Of a stretch of 64,000 bases of DNA, positions 23,119 through 34,746 are shown in pieces. The stretch is taken from NCBI GenBank assembly GCA_037126765.1, contig JBBCBC010000024.1, positions 13,799,554-13,863,553 of the forward strand. Direction: 5' to 3'. This stretch comes from Stenogyne calaminthoides. Its lineage: Eukaryota > Streptophyta > Magnoliopsida > Lamiales > Lamiaceae. How positions within the stretch are numbered: position 1 is the stretch's first letter; each line of letters starts with the position of its first letter. The notes below the pieces were generated by a model. It saw only the letters and a list, made by a program, of their open reading frames with translations. It was not told where the DNA came from and searched no databases. A program made the position numbers and the translations under genes.

Positions 23119-24808
23119 TGTTGGGAGATGAATTTAATAGAGATTTTGATTAGATCCAAAAACCCCTGAGTATGACATGTTTCAGGACAATCTTGGTAGT
23201 ATAGGATCAGGTTTCAAATTATATTTAGATTCAGAATTATCTGCACCACGTATAGTCAGCAGATATATTTCAGGATAGGATAGATTTAACAAAAGTTCTT
23301 TGTCTAAAGATCTCTGAAGATTCCTGAAGACCAAGAACATATTGAAGACCTAAAACATACTGAAGTTCAGAAGATCCTGAAGATTGTTTTGTACTGAATC
23401 AAAAGACCCTGAACAAGTCACTTCCAGTTTAATAGTGTTTGTTCATTCTTAGTACAAACAAAGAGAATGTTATACGTTCGTGAACACCAAGGAAAATATC
23501 AGATTGGTGTGGTTGACTAAAAGAGATGTTTTGTTTGTCTCTGTTCAAAGGAAGATTTCAAACAATGAGGAGGCAACAACAGCGTACTTTACTAACACTG
23601 AAAGCGACATGTCCCTGAAGAATGTCAGCATTGATATTTGTCTTGTTCATAGAAATTGGTGATTGACTGCTTGTCTGGATATTTCCTAAAACATGCAAGG
23701 GTGCGTTCAAACCCTAATATAGTCATTCATCAATTACTCAAAGAAGAATCCCTAGATGCTATCTCTCCAACGGATAGTTTTTCAAAGGTAGACTAACTCC
23801 GAGCTCAATCGTATTCAAGTAATCTTGTGAAGCACTCGAAACCCTAAGAATTTCCCAAGTGTTTCATCTTAGAAGAGAGCTCATTTACTAAGTCTAGATT
23901 TAAGATATATCCCAAGCATAGTTAGAGATATCCTAGCCTTTTACTTGTCTAATTGTAAAAAGGATATCTCACCCTAGTTGGAAACCAACCAAAACCCAAA
24001 CCCTTTGATTAGGTAGTTTTGTGTGTGTAGTTGTAAAGAGTAAGTAAACTATTGTGTTCAGTCTGAAAACTCTAGAGAAAAAGTTAGTAAGCTGATTGTT
24101 AGTTCTGAACGCTTGTGTGTGTGTTGAGTTAGTAAACTGCAGTAGTTCAGCCTGAAAACTCGTGGTAGAAAGTTAGTAAGCTGCTGAGTTCAGTCTGAAA
24201 GCTTAAGTTAGTAGAAGTAGTGAGTTAAGGAATTTCTCTGAGGATCAGAGAGAGTGGACGTAGGAGCTTGAGCCTATGAACCACTATAATTGTTGTGTTG
24301 TTTACTTTCTATTTTGCATTATTACCTGTTGCATATTTTCACTGAAAGCATCCTGAAGGTTTCTAAAATTCAGCTGGAAACAATCCACTGAAGGTGCATT
24401 AACTTGATCACAGCCTTAACCACTGTTTCATCAAAGAAAAGATTTTCAGCAAAGTAAAACGAGTATAAACTTAGGGCCTACACTTTTCGCACTCTAGATA
24501 AGCTAGTATAGATAGTTGTCAAACTGATCAACTCTCCTGAGTAGTCAATAAGATTATTTTATACTCCAAGCTTATTTGGACTCTGTTGTAGAAACTCAGA
24601 ATCAGTTGAGCTAATCAAGTCTCCGAAAAGTCTTTCGATCTTTATTGTCTCGATGAGACTTTGACTCAGGGCATTTTGTGGTTCTCAGGACTAAAACTCA
24701 GGACAACCTGACTCTCCGATTATAGTTTATTTTAAAAGTTGAAAAATCACCATACACGTGTATTCCCCCCCCATACACGTGTGGAACTCGTTTACCCTGG
24801 GACCAACA
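23119..24808 (+). mobile_element. TE8: SIRE-like solo LTR (1690 bp), TE12 family
   Basis: TGTTGGGAGATGAATTT at the start matches the TE12 LTRs, and it ends CTGGGACCAACA. CTTAC flanks both sides. It contains the GGGAGAGTGG-type (AGAGAGTGGACGTAGGAGC) block and the paired ACACGTGTA motifs before the end that TE12 also has. No internal sequence is present. Orientation is plus. Short ORFs inside are chance. Confidence 0.88.
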
Positions 24809-25058
24809 CTTACCCTTTGGTTTTTAGATTAGAACTTAATGATTGTCATTTAGTTCTTTCTATTACTCGCAACATGTATTTGTTGCATTATGGATATGAT
24901 GTTCTTAATATACAAAAATAAAAGACTCAAACTTAGTAATCATGAAAACCCGACTTACTTATGACATTGTAGAACTTGACCATGTAAACAAGAAAAGAAT
25001 TGCAAGGTTAAGAAAGTTAGACTACTTAACCCCATTCGACTGTGAGTCTTATGGAGAT
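24809..25058 (+). pseudogene. TE7 GAG-pre-integrase fragment between two solo LTRs
   Basis: A 250-base island of TE7 coding DNA. It encodes the strand before the zinc motif (FRLELNDCHLVLSITRNMYL, also present in TE5 at 20767-20690) and runs to the Cys region, where TE9 interrupts it. Frames are broken. Its first five bases are the TE8 TSD and its last five the TE9 TSD. Confidence 0.78.
25054..25058. repeat. TE9 target-site duplication, left copy
   Basis: GAGAT, repeated at 26771-26775. Confidence 0.82.
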
Positions 25059-26770
25059 TGTTTGTCCCGGTGAAAAACCCATGAAATGCGGAAAAATCAT
25101 GAAATGCATATAAAAACAGGGGTGAGGGCTGAGTGATTCTAGATTTTTGCGTTTTAAGTCCATGTGTTGTGTTTTGCTTATAAACGAATGCATATGACAA
25201 GATAAGAACGTAAATCAATAAAGAACACAACAAAGTATAGTGGTTCGGAGACTCAAGCTCCTACATCCACTCTCCCTGTTCCTAGGGAAATTCCTTCAAA
25301 TTGGACTTATCACCCTCTCGGGCTCGCCTCCAGATATTTAACGAGCTCTCACTCAAACGGGACTTATCACCCTTCAATGGATCACCTACAAGCTTTCAGG
25401 CTAACTCACTGTAGCTTACTCACTTCTTCTACAGAGTTTTCTGGCTGACTCACTGCAGCTTACTAACTCTTTACAACTTCACACAAACTACCTAACAATA
25501 GGGTTTGGGTTTGGTTGATGTATCCAATTAGGGTGAGATTTTCCCGTACATTTGTTTAGCCTCAATGCTAAGGTTGGGAAAATCTCTCTAAGGTTAGGAT
25601 ATATCGTGGGTTGCTTAGATTGAGTTTTAGAACACTCTTGAATATATTTGTATATCTACAGACTTGTGTTCTATGGTGGGAATGCCTTGAGTATATGGCT
25701 CTTGGCTCTGTAGCATCTTTTTACACATTCTCCACACTTAATTTGATGGAAGATCTTGTATTTATAGTGTGGATTTGAATGTTACCGTTGGAGAGAATCA
25801 CATTAAAATCCATACTATTCTGTAAGTTCTGTAGCTTCTTCAGGCTGGTTGTCTTCCTTTCATTGGTCCACGTCAGCTGAATTCTAACGGCTATATTCTT
25901 CAGTTTCTTCTGAGTCTTCAGGTTTCTCTGAGTCTCGAGGTTCTTCTGAGTCTCAGGATCTTCAGTGACATACTGAGTCTTCAGTTCTATCTGAGTCTTC
26001 AATTCTATCTGAGTCTTCAGTTCTATCTGAGTCTTCAGGTTTCTCTGAGTCTCAGGTTTCTCTGAGTCTCAGGTTTCTCCGAGTCTCAGGTTACTCTGAA
26101 TCTCAGGTTTCTCTAAGTCTCAGGTTTCTCTGAGTCTCAGGATACTTCTACTCAGGATTCTTGATTCAACAGACTTCTCTTGGCCGGATCTTATGCGTCG
26201 AGACATCTTGACACTTTCAGGCGGGCCGAGTTGATTCTTGACTTGACATCGACCCTCGAGTCACTTTTACTTCTTGACCCTCGGGTCACTTGGCTCGAGT
26301 TATCGATTTCTTTTTGCACGATCGATCATTTCGGTGATCGAGATCAACACATCTTCTGGTCAACATCTCGGGGATAGCATCAAGACATTACATCGAGGTT
26401 AGCATATCAGGTTATCATATCTGATCTCGATCACGTCTGATCTTGATCAGTCTCATCTGCTCATCTTCTGATCTGAAACCTTCTCTTCTAATTTGCTGGC
26501 TATAACTTTTCTTTTCTTCTGATTCTGCACTGCTCATCAGTTAACTCCGGAACTTATCTTACTCATTTGATCTCGATCAACCTCGTCTGCAGCCTCGTCT
26601 GATCTTGATCATCATCGTCTGATTTCTCTCGAGTTCCCCCTCAACTTGTTCTCTCGTTCCCCCTCAACTTGTTCTCGCGTTCCCCCTCAACTTGTTATCT
26701 GTAAGTTAGTTTGAATAACACAAGTTGATAATGTTTTGACATAATTCATCAAAACTAAAATATCCCAACA
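25059..26770 (-). mobile_element. TE9: SIRE-like solo LTR (1712 bp), minus orientation
   Basis: On the plus strand it starts TGTTTGTCCCGG (one base off the expected TGTTGGTCCCGG) and ends ATCCCAACA, with GAGAT on each side. The TATA box CTATAAATA lies on the minus strand near 25758-25766. A tandem array of an 18-20 base unit (GAGTCTCAGGTTTCTCT-like) fills 25900-26150 in U3. Bases 26180-26400 show the CAG/CTG-poor composition described under findings. The family is close to TE12 and TE14. Confidence 0.85.
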
Positions 26771-27500
26771 GAGATTGTGAATCTTATCTCATGGGCAAGA
26801 TGATCAATAGACCCTTTTCTGGCAAAGGGGTGCATGCCAAAGAAGTTCTAGAGTTGATCTACAACGATGTTTGTGGACCATTGTCCACTCTAGATAGGGG
26901 TCACTTAGGCTACTTCATCACTTTTACTGATGATTTCTCTAGATACGGATACGTGATTCTTATGAAACACAAAATCCGTCTCTATTGAGAAATACAAAGA
27001 GTACAAAGCTGAAGTAGAGAAGCAACTTGGTAAGAGTATCAAGATTCTTCGATCGGATCGAGGAGGTGAATACCTTAGCCATGAATTCACTGATTACTTG
27101 AAGTTACATGGAATCCAGTCACAATGGACTCCTCCCGGAACACCTCAAATGAACGGTGTGTCCGAGAGAAGAAACCAAACCCTGTTAGACATGGTGAAGT
27201 CCATGATGAGCTTTTCCTGTCTTCCAACATTCTTATGGGATACACGTTACAAACCTCAATTTACATTCTGAATAGGATTCCATCTAAATCGGTTGAGCAT
27301 ACACCATATGAACTATGGTGTGGCAAGAAGCTAACTTTTACACATATTAAACATGGGGTTGCCCCGTGATTGTGAAAAGGATGCTTACCGACAAGTTGGA
27401 ATCCAAAGGTGAAAAAGGTTACTTTGTGGGATATCCTAAGGAAACTAAGAGATATTACTTCTATATACCTAAGAAATAATCAATGATTGTTTCTAGGTAG
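26771..27500 (+). pseudogene. TE7 integrase
   Basis: Resumes after TE9. It shows IYNDVCGP (first Asp kept), ITFTDDFSRYGY, RSDRGGEY (second Asp) and GTPQMNGVSERR (Glu), with frameshifts near 26980 and 27140 that separate the three. The frame 27124-27369 covers the C-terminal part (YELWCGKK); then comes the post-integrase segment with a stop at 27369. The active-site residues look better kept than in TE5. Confidence 0.8.
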
Positions 27501-28970
27501 ACCAAGCTCCTCGAAGAAGACTATGTCTTTAAGGAACAAGGTCGTAAGCTGATAGAACTTGAAGAAATTCAAGAACCACAAATTAAAAAAGAGACTGATA
27601 CCTTGTCAAAACAACATAACAAGGAATCAGTGGGAGCATTCAGCGACTTTCACGGTGGGAGCCTTTCACTAGGTGATCGTCTTTCAGCCAGTGGGAGTGT
27701 AATTGGAGTAGGCTTGTCAGTGCAAGAACCTCCAAGTGGGTTGAACGAGAACAACATAGTTAAAACTCCCGCCCAAGAGGCATCTGAAAGTGTAGCTCTT
27801 GAGGACTCTCTGGACATTGATGATATCGATGCACCACAAAATTTCCAAGATCAGAATGTACTGCCTACACAACCACAGCTTCGTAAGTCAATTAGGAATC
27901 GTAATCTACCCATTAGATACGGTTACCTCTTGGAGGAACTCGATAATATGGACATACCGGATAAGGATGATCCTAATACTTATTCTAAAGCAATATCAGA
28001 TATTCATTCAGGGAAGTGGCATGAAGCCATGAAATCATAGATGGACTCGATGTACACCAATCAAGTCTAGGACTTGGTTGAGTTGCTTAAGGGGGTTAGA
28101 CCCATATGTTGCATATGGGTCCTCAAGTGAGAGACCGATGCAAATGGCAAAGTACAAACCTACAAAGCTAGGTTGGTGGCGAAGGATTACAGTCAATGCG
28201 AAGGCATTGACTGTGATAAGACTTTCTCACCAGTTCCTCAATGGAAACATTGATAAGGAAGTGTTTATGGCTCAACCGGAAGGTTTTATATCTAAGCCAA
28301 ATTCTAATCTAGTATGCATGCTAAAGAGATCCATTTATGGATTGAAGCAAGCTTCTAGGAGTTGGATATCCGATTTGATGAAGCTATCAAGTTTTTGACT
28401 TCATAAGAAATTCGGAAGATCCTTATGTTTATCGTAAACGCAACATGAAGAATATTGTTTTATTAATCGTATATGTTGACGACTTATTGATTTGAGAAAC
28501 AATATCCCGTTAATGCAGTCCGTTGAAGATTGATTGTCGAAGACCTTCATGATGAAGGATCTTTGTGAAACCTGCTACATCTTAGGGATCAAGATCCACA
28601 GGGATAGATCCAAGAGGATGTTGAGGCCGTCACAGTCCACCTATGAAGACAAGGTGTTGAAGCATTTTGCGATGGAGAACTCTAAGAGAGGATCTCTATC
28701 GGCAAATCGTGGGATAAAGCTGTCAAAGAAGGATGTCCTTCTGTTGAAGCTGATATCAATACATGAAAGATGTCTCATATGCACAAGCAATTGGGTCAAT
28801 CATGTACGCCATGACTTGCACTAGGCCAAACATGGCCTATGTTATCAACATCACTGGTAGATACCAACAAAATCCGGGTAAGTCTCACTGGATTGCTGTC
28901 AAAACCATTCTGAAGTATCTTAGACGAACGAAAGAATGTTTCCTTGTCTATGGTGGAGACAGTCAGAACT
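27501..28970 (+). pseudogene. TE7 linker and reverse transcriptase with internal deletion
   Basis: The frame 27603-28040 is the Ser/Pro-rich linker leading to RT (WHEAMKS). RT is then damaged: between the GYTQ-like block and the FLNG block (about 28205-28235) about 110 bases seen in TE5 are missing, including the segment with the first catalytic Asp. Later blocks remain: SIYGLKQASRS near 28340, YVDD at 28472-28483 with a stop soon after, CYILGIKIHRDRSKR, and the connection region 28763-28972. Confidence 0.8.
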
Positions 28971-29424
28971 AGTATTGACTGGTTAAGCTGACACAAGTTT
29001 CCAATCCAACTGTGATGATTACAAATCACAGTCAGGTTACGTTTTAATCTCAATAATGAGGCGTTAAGTTGGAATAGTTCCAAGCAAAATGACCGCAGAT
29101 TCAACAACCAAAGTTGAGTACATTGCTGTATCAGAAGCCTCAAGGGGTTGTCTGGATTTTATAGTTCTTAAGAGAACTAGGGGTAGTTCTGAGTGCCAGT
29201 TGTCTAAAAAGGTTGTATTAAGACAAGGTTGGTGCGAATGCGTAAGCAAATGAACCGAGATCAGCAAACAAAAACAAGCATGTACCTAGACTTATTAATT
29301 GATTCGAGAGATCATAAGGATATGAGAAATGGAATTAAAATATATTCCCACATATTTAATTTGGAAGATCAATTCACCAAAACAATGAGTGTTCATGTAC
29401 ACACTAGACATTTGATGGTCTAGG
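28971..29424 (+). pseudogene. TE7 RNase H and Pol C-terminus
   Basis: Matches the TE5 RNase H in several frames (FQSNCDDYKSQSGY near 29000; STTKVEYIAVSEA near 29100). The frame 29229-29423 ends in HTRHLMV and a stop, the same end as TE5. Confidence 0.72.
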
Positions 29425-29454
29425 GGTTAGACATGTAGGTGATTGACTCTAGTC

Positions 29455-29466
29455 TAAGTGGGAGAT
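29455..29466 (+). promoter_or_regulatory. TE7 polypurine tract
   Basis: TAAGTGGGAGAT immediately before the LTR start TGTTAGTG. Confidence 0.87.
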
Positions 29467-31070
29467 TGTTAGTGTTAGTTTCCTAGAGATAATCTATTGT
29501 AAGGACATAATACTATATGATATTCAATTTAATTTAATATTATACATCATTTAATATTAATGTATGACAATACACTTGTTTGAATATTACGTTTGATTGT
29601 TTGCATTTATTCATACAGGTGTTCCCATGAGTCATTGCGGTTATTTAGGTTGTGAGAACTCAGATGACTTAAGCATTATTCTCAAATAGCCCCGATCAAG
29701 GATCATCAAGAATGAGATATTGATGATGCAATGGAGATTGGTGTGCGATCTGCATCATACTCTTAGAGAGTGTAGTAAGATCTCACTTACTACGAGATAC
29801 TAAGTATCTCATGATGGATGCACAAATACCTTAGAGGGTATTGGTATACCCATCCGAGAAAACGTTTGATGTATTTTCACTATATGTGTCTACGGGTGTC
29901 TCGGTTAGTGGGAGCGATGCGATACTCCTTTGACTTGAGGTCAATACGCACGACATGTGTGGGATGATGAACTTTGACCATGATCGACGCTTGCACCCTT
30001 CCATGGGTAGATATGGCTTAGATTGAGTTCATCACGAAGTGCATGTGCGCGGTAGTTGAGCCAAGAAAATGATTCATTCCTCAAAGTGGATTTAGAGAGA
30101 ATACTCATCTTCTCATCATAATTGGATCTCTCATCAGCCGATGCAAGTCAACTTAGACTTTGTGACTAAGTGTGACATACATGATCAATTAGTGATTAGA
30201 GATAAATTGATTAAGTTATTTGAATAGACACTTCATCATGTTCAAGACTTAATCGAGTATTTGCGAATGAAAGGAGGAAATCGTAATAGCCCATGTTTCA
30301 ATTACAGGTAGTTGCACGTTTCTCACAACGTACCTCATATATTGAGAATGTCTGATTTATTATCTAGGGTTCAATTAAGACTGTTAGTTTGACTAATCGC
30401 TCGACATATGAGGGCCTATGGGTCACACAACAAGTAATTCCCTTTAACGGATTATAGTTAGTTGATTAAGTATTAAATTGGATTTAATATTTAATTTATG
30501 GAGAAGTAATTAATAATAGATTAATTTGGAATTAATTATTATTAATGTTTAATTAAATTGAATTTAATTAAACAAGAATTCCCAATAATAATATTTGGAA
30601 TATTATTGTAGGATTTAATATATATGGAAACAAATCGTAGAGATTTGTCATATATGGAATTTAAATCCGTAGAGATTTATATTTAGGGAATTAAATTAAA
30701 GAAGTTTAATTTAATTAATTAAAAGGGATTTTAATTCCCAACAGGCTAGCTTAGGTTTTAAGCTGGACCTCCATATATATATTAGCTCTTGGGATTTCAC
30801 AAATAGTTTTTACACTTCACAATTCTCCATAAAATTAAGAGTTGGATTTTCCTAGCTGATTTGACTCGAGATTCAACACTGGCAAATCCGTGCAGATCTG
30901 TTGAAGGGGATTACGTGGATACCATAGTAGAGGAATATGCTCTACAAATATTGTAAGTTTACTCGTTACAATTATTGTAATCATTGTATGCAATTATGTG
31001 TTCGTTGTTGGTGAACTGTTTATTTCCGCTGCGCATGTATTATGTGTTTACGTGCCTCTAAATTCCAACA
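29467..31070 (+). repeat. TE7 3' LTR (1604 bp)
   Basis: TGTTAGTGTTAG at 29467 to AATTCCAACA at 31070. A TATA-like CATATATATATT lies near 30772-30783. It is complete when compared with the TE11 5' LTR. Beyond 31070 the sequence is TE10 coding DNA. Confidence 0.87.
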
Positions 31071-32995
31071 AGGTGGCATAAGGAACTCATAACTTGGTGC
31101 AGAAGGTCTCATTGTCATCATCTGACCTTCTTTCATAATCTCCTGATAGAATGCTGGATATTTAGCTTTGAGCCAGTCCAGAAAGATCTCGTCGAACAGA
31201 TTGTCATCCTTCTCTTCTGGGACTCGTTGTATCATGAGTACATCGCATAACCAGTCTGTCTTTATTATCTTCCAAGGTTCATGAAGATCCTCTCTGCAGA
31301 TAAGAATGTCATCCAAACTGACAGGTAAGGCACGCTCTATCCAGGTCTCATCAACTTCGGTCACAGCAGCCCTTTTCTTTTGCTTTCTTCTGAAGGCCCT
31401 ATCCAGTCCTCCACCTTCTCCCAGCTTCTTTATTTTGGTGGCTTCTTCTATGACCTTCCTTCTCTTGACCTGATCTTGTTGTTCCCTGATCTGTTCTGAT
31501 GATAATAGTAGTTCAGATCTGGTCACAACAGTTTTCTTCTTTGGTTCCTTCACCTGCTTGCCTTTCTGCAGTCTTCTCTTTTCTGCAACTGCCTCAGTTG
31601 ACTCAAATGTGAATTCTTCTTCAAGTCTCCTAGCCAGCTCTAGACCTTTGGCTTCTTCTTCTGACTGAAGTCTTTTCTGAACAGTTGAGGAAAAGTCCTC
31701 AATCCTATTGACTCTTGAGGTCAGATCAACCATTGTTGCTTTCTGTTCAGAAATGACCTTATCCTGAAGATCTAGCTGTTTTGTATGTTCTTCAATAGTG
31801 GAAAACAAATTTCGGCCAATTTCGATGTCGGCTAATTCAATAGTTGGTATCCGAGTTGATCAAGAAAGAAGAACTATGGTTAGTTGACTTTGACCGACAT
31901 CATGTTTTTGGATTCGACCACTTTCGTCCTTCCCCCTTTTTGGTTGCATCAAAAAGGAGTCGGATGTTCTTCTCCCGGTTGGTGAAAAGATTGAGCATCT
32001 CTTTCTTCAGGTCCTCCACTTCTAATGATTGAACCTGTACTGACGAAGTAGAAGATGGTGTAGGACCAAGCATTTTCGACACTGCTTCCTCCAAGGACTT
32101 CTTAGCAATAGAAACAGAGACTTCAAACTTTCTCACCGAAGCCTCGAAGCTGGAATCTGCTTGCATCAGAGTTTGTAAGCTTCCTCAAGAAGTGTTCAGA
32201 ACTCAGAAAGCATTGACACCTCCAGGCCTAACTTTTGTAGCATAGCTTTTACTCTGTCCATCTCATTCAGAGCAATGTCCATATACATTTGTGTCAGCTT
32301 CTTCGTAGTCTGATTCCTCTCAAATTCAACAAGTTGCTTTGTTCTTTCATCCATTTGAATTAACATATTTGCAGCAAGGGTGTTGAACTGAGCTTCTATA
32401 GATTTCTTTACCCCACCCAGAATAGTCATCGAAACTTGGTCTAGGGTTTCATGTGGAATCACAAAGACTGGAGCAGATGTTTGTGCCTCTCTAGTTAGGG
32501 TCTTATCTATTGCACCCTCAATGTCCCATTCAGGCTGATCATCTTCCTCTATCTCAGAATATCCCATCAATTTGTTAACTAGCCAGGCAACATCGGCATC
32601 TGTTGCTAACTCAGTAGCACTGCCTACTCCTGACAGATTTTTCATCTTAAGCTCCATCTCAACAAACTCATCTCTCCTGAATGCATCCAAGACCATCATA
32701 AAGTCCTCAATGTGTTGCAGTCGAACATCCCTCCAGAATAGAGCATCGGCAACAATCTTCCTTACTCCAGGATGATCCACCAGATAAGAGTAATGCTTGT
32801 TCAGATAGTTATCCACCCTTCTCTTCAGAAATTTGACAACAGGTCTCTCAGGTTCAGGAGACTCGAACACAGTTCTTGTGTTTAAGGGATTTTGAATAAT
32901 AGAAACAAACATTGCCTTCTGCTGAGCAGTTTGAATATCCGGAGTGGCTTCTCTAAGTGGCTCAGACTCAGGCTGTGGTGGCTCAGGTGTGGGAT
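31071..32995 (-). pseudogene. TE10 3' ORF, C-terminal two thirds
   Basis: Main frames are 32912-32196 and 31808-31020 (the last 17 codons of the second read into the TE7 LTR), with 32166-31900 between them. The first encodes a conserved helical region (VVKFLKRRVDNYL, REAQTSAPVF); the next a coiled coil with heptad-like Leu/Val; then a Lys-rich basic stretch (KGKQVKEPKKKTVV). A C-terminal block (ALPVSLDDILICRED, FLDWLKAKYPAFYQ) aligns in position and pattern with the end of the TE12 3' ORF (46850-47269). Function unknown; a structural or envelope-like role has been proposed for such ORFs. Stops and shifts make it inactive. Confidence 0.65.
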
Positions 32996-33000
32996 AAGAG

Positions 33001-33797
33001 TGTTGGAATATAGAGACACTTAAAACACGTAATCACATGCGCAGCGGAATTTAAAGTTCACCAACAACGAACAATTAATTGCATACAGATTACAATAATC
33101 ATAATGAGAAATCTTAAAGTAACTTGAGAGCAGATTTCTCTACTATGGTATCCACATAATCCCCAAGAATGGATCTGCACGAATTTGCCAGTGTTTAATC
33201 CCGGGATGAATTTGCTAAGAAAATCCAAACTCTAGATTTTATGGAGAAAATATAAAGTGATACTTTTTGTGAATCCCAATAGCTTGTATATATAAGGAGG
33301 CTTAGCTTATTTCCCAAGCTAGCCCAATTAGGGAAATAAAATCCCTAATCTTGAATTGAATTAATTCATATTAATTTAATTCCATGAATATAAATCTCTA
33401 CGGATTTAAATGCCTTATATGAAAATCTCTACGATTTATTTCCGTATACACTAAATCCTTCAATTATATTCCAAATATAATTATTGGGAATTCTTATTTA
33501 ATTAAATCCAATTTAATTAAATATTAATAAAAATTAATTATAAATTAATCTATTATTAATTACTTCTCCATAAATTAAATATTAAATCCAATTTAACATT
33601 TAATCAACCAACTATAATCCGTAAAAGGGAACTACTTGTTGTGTGACCCATAGGCCCTCATATACCGAGCGATTAGTCAAAATAACGGTCTTAATTGAAC
33701 CCTAGTCAATAAATCAGACATTCTCAATATATGAGGTACGTTGCGAGAAACATGCAACTACCTGTAAGTGAAACGTGGGCAATTGCAATTTCCTGCA
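33001..33797 (-). repeat. TE11 3' LTR remnant
   Basis: Starts TGTTGGAATATAG on the plus strand (LTR 3' end) and follows the 5' LTR (51103 onward) for about 790 bases, then switches at about 33797 to protease-coding DNA. The missing part is the U3 side. Confidence 0.8.
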
Positions 33798-34746
33798 CAT
33801 TAGTACAAAAATGTGAGCCACAACCGGTATCTAATACCCAGCAGTTAGTATCATTTGCGGACATGTTTATCTCAATAACAAACATACTTGTTCTAGTGGC
33901 TGAGACACCTTGTGCTTTCTTTTCAGCTGCTAGAACCTTGCAATCCTTCTTCCAATGCCCCTTCTACTTGCAGTAGAGGCATACATTCTTGTCCACCTTG
34001 TCCTTCTTTTGAATTCCACCTTTGGGCTTAAGGAAGTTTGGCTTGGAGCCTTTCTTTGCCTTGCCCCTTCGCTTCTTCTTTCCTTTCGGAGCAGAAGAAG
34101 TAGAGGCACTCACCATGAGCACGGGCTTTTCATTAGCAGTGGAAGACTCAAAAGTCTTTAGCATGTTATGCAGCTCGGGCATAGTCGATTCCGTCTTATT
34201 CATATTAAAGTTTACAACGAAACTCGAATATGAATTGGGAAGTGACTGAAGAATGGCATAAATAGCAATGTTGGTTTTGAGCTCAATGCCCTATCGACCA
34301 AGTTTCTCGATTAGCCCAATCATCTTGAACACGTGAGGAGAAACCTTCCCTTCCTCAGACAATCAGCATCTAAACAGATCTCTCATCACTTCATAAATCT
34401 CAGAACGAGATTCAGAATTAAAGAGATCCTTCAGATGCTTAATCATCTCGAAGGGGAGCATCTTCTCATGCTGCCTTTGCAATTCGGGAGTCATCCCGAG
34501 TAGCATAACACACTGAGCCTGGGAAGCATCATCTTGATGTTTCTTCTGAGCTTCGGTGTCAAACGCCTCGGCTCCTTTAGTACCAGTCTCCGGGGTAGCA
34601 GGGATTGGCGTGTCCAACACGTACTCAATCTTTTCTTGCCTAAGCACCAAACGCACATTTCGGTGCCAGTCGAGAAAATTTGGCCCAACCAATTTTTTAG
34701 TTTCCAAAATGCTTTTTAGTGATAAGTTATTCATTTTAACAATCAT
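33798..34746 (-). pseudogene. TE11 Gag and protease start
   Basis: A single frame runs from 34746 (MIVKMNNLSLKS) with stops at 34363-34365 (TGA), near 34292 (TAG) and within the zinc knuckle just before 33964 (CLYCK, stop, KGHWKKDC). The N-terminal part has the copia Gag pattern (GPNFLDWHRNVRLVL, MIKHLKDLF). The knuckle is CX2CX4HX4C if the stop is ignored. The protease begins WVLDTGCGSHFC near 33815-33850, then is cut by the deletion. Confidence 0.8.

Larger units (their letters stand above)
20925..31070 (+). mobile_element. TE7: plus-strand copia element lacking its 5' LTR
   Basis: Partial leader (20925-22160), degenerate gag and protease (22161-23118), integrase, RT and RNase H down to 29424, PPT (29455-29466) and a complete 3' LTR (29467-31070). 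The 5' LTR, PBS and first part of the leader are missing at the junction with TE5. Two solo LTRs (TE8, TE9) split its pre-integrase region. At its right end the LTR stops inside the TE10 3' ORF at 31070/31071. No TSD can be assigned because the left end is lost. Confidence 0.85.

Noticed and set aside
25900..26150. Possible CRISPR-like or satellite repeat
   Set aside because: Units are adjacent and variable without spacers, and the array is inside an LTR of a eukaryotic element.
32996..33000. TE11 target-site duplication as exact
   Set aside because: AAGAG against GAGAG differs at one base; kept only as a probable decayed duplication.
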